From contig NW_020825288.1 in the NCBI RefSeq assembly GCF_003286085.1, forward strand, positions 2,356,001 through 2,420,000: DNA of 64,000 nucleotides, given 5' to 3'. Positions 61,960-64,000 of this stretch are shown piece after piece (position 1 is the first letter of the stretch; each line of letters starts with the position of its first letter). This stretch comes from Drosophila persimilis. Lineage: Eukaryota > Arthropoda > Insecta > Diptera > Drosophilidae. Position numbers and translations under genes: made by a program. The notes below the pieces were generated by a model. It was given only the letters and a program-made list of their open reading frames with translations, made no database searches and was not told the origin of the DNA.

Positions 61960-62800
61960 TTTGTTGTCTTTATATTTGTTTTTTGGTTTTTAGTATTTGG
62001 TATTTTTATTTTGTTTTATTTTTTTGTAATCTAAAGCGATTTCTGCGGTGGTTTCAGTTACGTATTTTTTCTTTTTTTTAGATTTTGGTTTCTCTGATTT
62101 GTTTCTCGCCCCTCCGGCTATAAAAATTTGTATTTATTTGTTACTGGGTTTTTCAGTTCCAATTAAACTATGTATGTTTTTTTTATAAGCTGTTCTCCCT
62201 TTTTGTGCAGCTGTATTTATTTGATTTCCTTTTAGTTTTTGTAGTTTTTTGCACTGATTCTGCCTTTAGGTAATCATTTTAGCGAGCTGCAAATATGAAT
62301 GAAAAAGGAAAAATTATATTACATATTATTTCTTGCAGGCAGGAATTCTCAAAAAATATTGTATTTGATTTTATGACGTTTGCTTTTAGTTAGAATCATA
62401 ATGAATTCCCTATTTATCCTAATATTGTATTAAAAAAAATCTCTATTATTTTATGATATTTCAATTTTAAACTTTTATTTATTTCTTTTTCAAAACCAAT
62501 TATTTTTTGTTTGTTTTTGCTTGCAGAAGCTGCTTTTAGATTTATATTTAAAAGGGAATTTCATGTGTTTTTGGTTACTTTTAGTTGTAATATATGTTCA
62601 TGTGTTTTATAGGCATTTGGTGTACGCGTGTATCGCTTAAGTGCTTGCTCTTTGCTGGCATTTCGTTTCCTTTAGACTTAGATTAAATCCATTTGGTTAG
62701 CTCTGATATTTCTTTTTTTCAAATCCCTTTTACTATCTCCTAAAGTTTCACTTTGGTGTCCCTTTCGTTTCAGTTCTGCGGCTGCGAAATTAACTAAAGA
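61960..62800 (-). other. Probable A-rich 5' untranslated leader and proximal upstream region of Ptp99A
   Basis: Directly upstream of the start codon the minus strand is strongly A-rich (long T runs on the plus strand, especially 61960-62240 and 62400-62520), as fly 5' leaders often are. No open frame continues upstream. I cannot place the transcription start: no convincing TATA or initiator pair faces the gene here. The leader could also be spliced. Confidence 0.4.
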
Positions 62801-62836
62801 TGTCAGTCCCGACCCGACCAGCGGGGAAGCATAAAC

Positions 62837-62901
62837 AGCACACACTCACACATACACAGATGCGCACACACACTGAGAGAGAGAGAGACACACATGCACA
62901 C
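62837..62901. repeat. CA and GA tracts upstream of Ptp99A
   Basis: CACACTCACACATACA-like sequence followed by seven GA units. The GA run is a possible GAGA-factor site about 900 bases upstream of the start codon. Confidence 0.9.
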
Positions 62902-63030
62902 CCATGTAAGGGTTAAAGTTTATATGCTGAGAATGAATTTGGCATTTTTATAACAACACAGCGGCGGCACGGCACGGCAATGCACACTCGGAAGTCTGAC
63001 AACATAAAATGGAGTGAAATCTGTGCTCTG

Positions 63031-63080
63031 CTGGTGGTGGTGGTGGTAGTGGTAGTGGTGGTGCACTGTGCACTGTGCAG
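63031..63080. repeat. GGT/GGTA triplets and GTGCACT repeat
   Basis: GGTGGTGGTGG and GGTAGT units, then two GTGCACT copies. Confidence 0.88.
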
Positions 63081-63138
63081 AGTCAACTAATGTGGCCGAA
63101 GGGTGCATCGGGATGCCGGGTGGGGCATAAAAGTGGGG

Positions 63139-63168
63139 TATAAAAGTGAAATGCAACGCAGCAGTCAG
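63139..63168 (+). promoter_or_regulatory. Candidate core promoter: TATAAAAG plus TCAG initiator, facing away from Ptp99A
   Basis: A perfect TATAAAAG lies at 63139-63146 and a TCAG initiator-like motif at 63165-63168, which puts the TATA at about -28 from the A. A second weaker box, CATAAAAG, sits just upstream (63126-63133). Orientation is plus strand, divergent from the receptor gene. This may drive a non-coding transcript or a gene beyond the right edge; chance is also possible. Confidence 0.3.
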
Positions 63169-63292
63169 GCGGCGGAGCGGGATGGGATGGTGCCTGGTGC
63201 ACATTTAATGCGGCAACAGTTACAACATGTGGCAGCAAATGGCGATTGTTGTTGGCCAAACAACTTGGCTTTTGACTATAAAAACTGCGAGT

Positions 63293-63330
63293 GGAGTTGG
63301 AGCTGGAGCTGGAGCTGGAGCTGATGCTGG
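63293..63330. repeat. GGAGCT hexamer repeat
   Basis: Five to six units; encodes Gly-Ala in the short plus-strand frame that crosses it. Confidence 0.92.
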
Positions 63331-64000
63331 TGCAGCAACCAGAGCCGGAGCACGCCTTAAAGTTGCCCCACCAATCCATATAGCACCATACACCATGTGT
63401 TCACCAGGGGAACACACCCCGATCCGTGTGTGGGGTCGGGCCCTGGAGGCGGCTTCAACTTTGGCAACAACGACGGCCGCCGCACATTGCACATGACGTA
63501 AATGTTGTGGTTGCTTTTAAAAACTTTGTTTTAATGTGTTTGCTGCAGGCTGCAAGTTTTTTTTTCTTTTCTTGCTATCCTCCCACCTCCGCAAAGACGA
63601 CGCAGTCCCCATCACTACCCTACGCTACTGCCATCCCCCTGTCATTGTGTTGACGTTGAAATTTAAAGTTCAAATTTGTAACTTCCACTTCCACTGAAAG
63701 TTGAAATGAAAACAAAAATTGTGCAGACAACAAATCGTTTGGTCCTCAGGCACACACGGCACATGCCTTCCTCTTCCAGAGATTGTTCTTATTTAAAAGC
63801 GGTGGTTACGAGCTTGTGCACTGTATTATCTTCAACATTGAATTTATTTATAATATATATGGGCTATTTATTATTGGTGATTTACAGGTTATATTACAAC
63901 AGGTAAACCTGCGGTTGTTTAGGTTTCGGACATCACGAATAACAACTCAACCATGCTCGTAAAACTAAGGGCTTAAGTGGTAAGTTATGGTATGAATAAC

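Larger units (their letters stand above)
62801..64000. other. Upstream flank of Ptp99A, no gene recognised
   Basis: This stretch holds CA and GA tracts (62837-62901), a GTG/GTA repeat (63031-63063), two copies of GCACTGT next to it, a GGAGCT repeat (63293-63330) and an AT-rich end (63790-63900). Short open frames here run through these repeats and have no recognisable domain. A plus-strand core-promoter candidate at 63139-63168 is listed separately. Confidence 0.5.

Overview
The window is fly genomic DNA. It has multi-exon structure with consensus GT/AG splice sites, long non-coding introns, very many short tandem repeats, and a Drosophila-type start context (CAAA before ATG). A degraded mobile element at about 16489-16750 matches, from memory, a Helitron-like (DINE-1/INE-1 type) repeat common in the Drosophila obscura group, so a species of that group (D. 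pseudoobscura and relatives) is my best guess. No bacterial features, CRISPR arrays, rRNA or convincing tRNA genes are present.

One protein-coding gene can be supported. It lies on the minus strand and only its 5' part is here. Seven coding exons join in frame without conflict: 61959-61857, 30706-30537, 28461-28335, 27924-27801, 23852-23671, 21615-21428 and 17779-17665. They encode 336 residues: a signal peptide, one Ig-like domain (C56, W70, C116) and two fibronectin type III domains. The sequence and domain order fit the N-terminal ectodomain of the receptor tyrosine phosphatase Ptp99A. The remaining FN3 repeats, membrane segment and phosphatase domains are not in the window; they should lie beyond position 1.

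Layout: 64000-61960 is the upstream flank and probable A-rich 5' leader. Intron 1 is 31,150 bases (61856-30707) and fills half the window. Exons 2 to 7 lie between 30.7 and 17.7 kb, separated by introns of 2075, 410, 3948, 2055 and 3648 bases. Positions 17664 to 1 look like the start of another long intron, in which I found no further exon. Each extracellular domain is built from two exons, and each pair is bounded by phase-1 introns, so whole domains are symmetric modules.

The non-coding DNA is dominated by microsatellites (CA/GT, CT/GA, CAG, ATC and many longer compound units), AT-rich blocks with homeodomain-type motifs, and mobile-element remnants. The long reading frames outside the seven exons mostly run through simple repeats and appear to be chance. 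I found no new biological system. The most useful leads are the symmetric domain modules, a TATA plus initiator pair pointing away from the gene near 63.1 kb, two perfect palindromes, and the AT-rich blocks in the introns.
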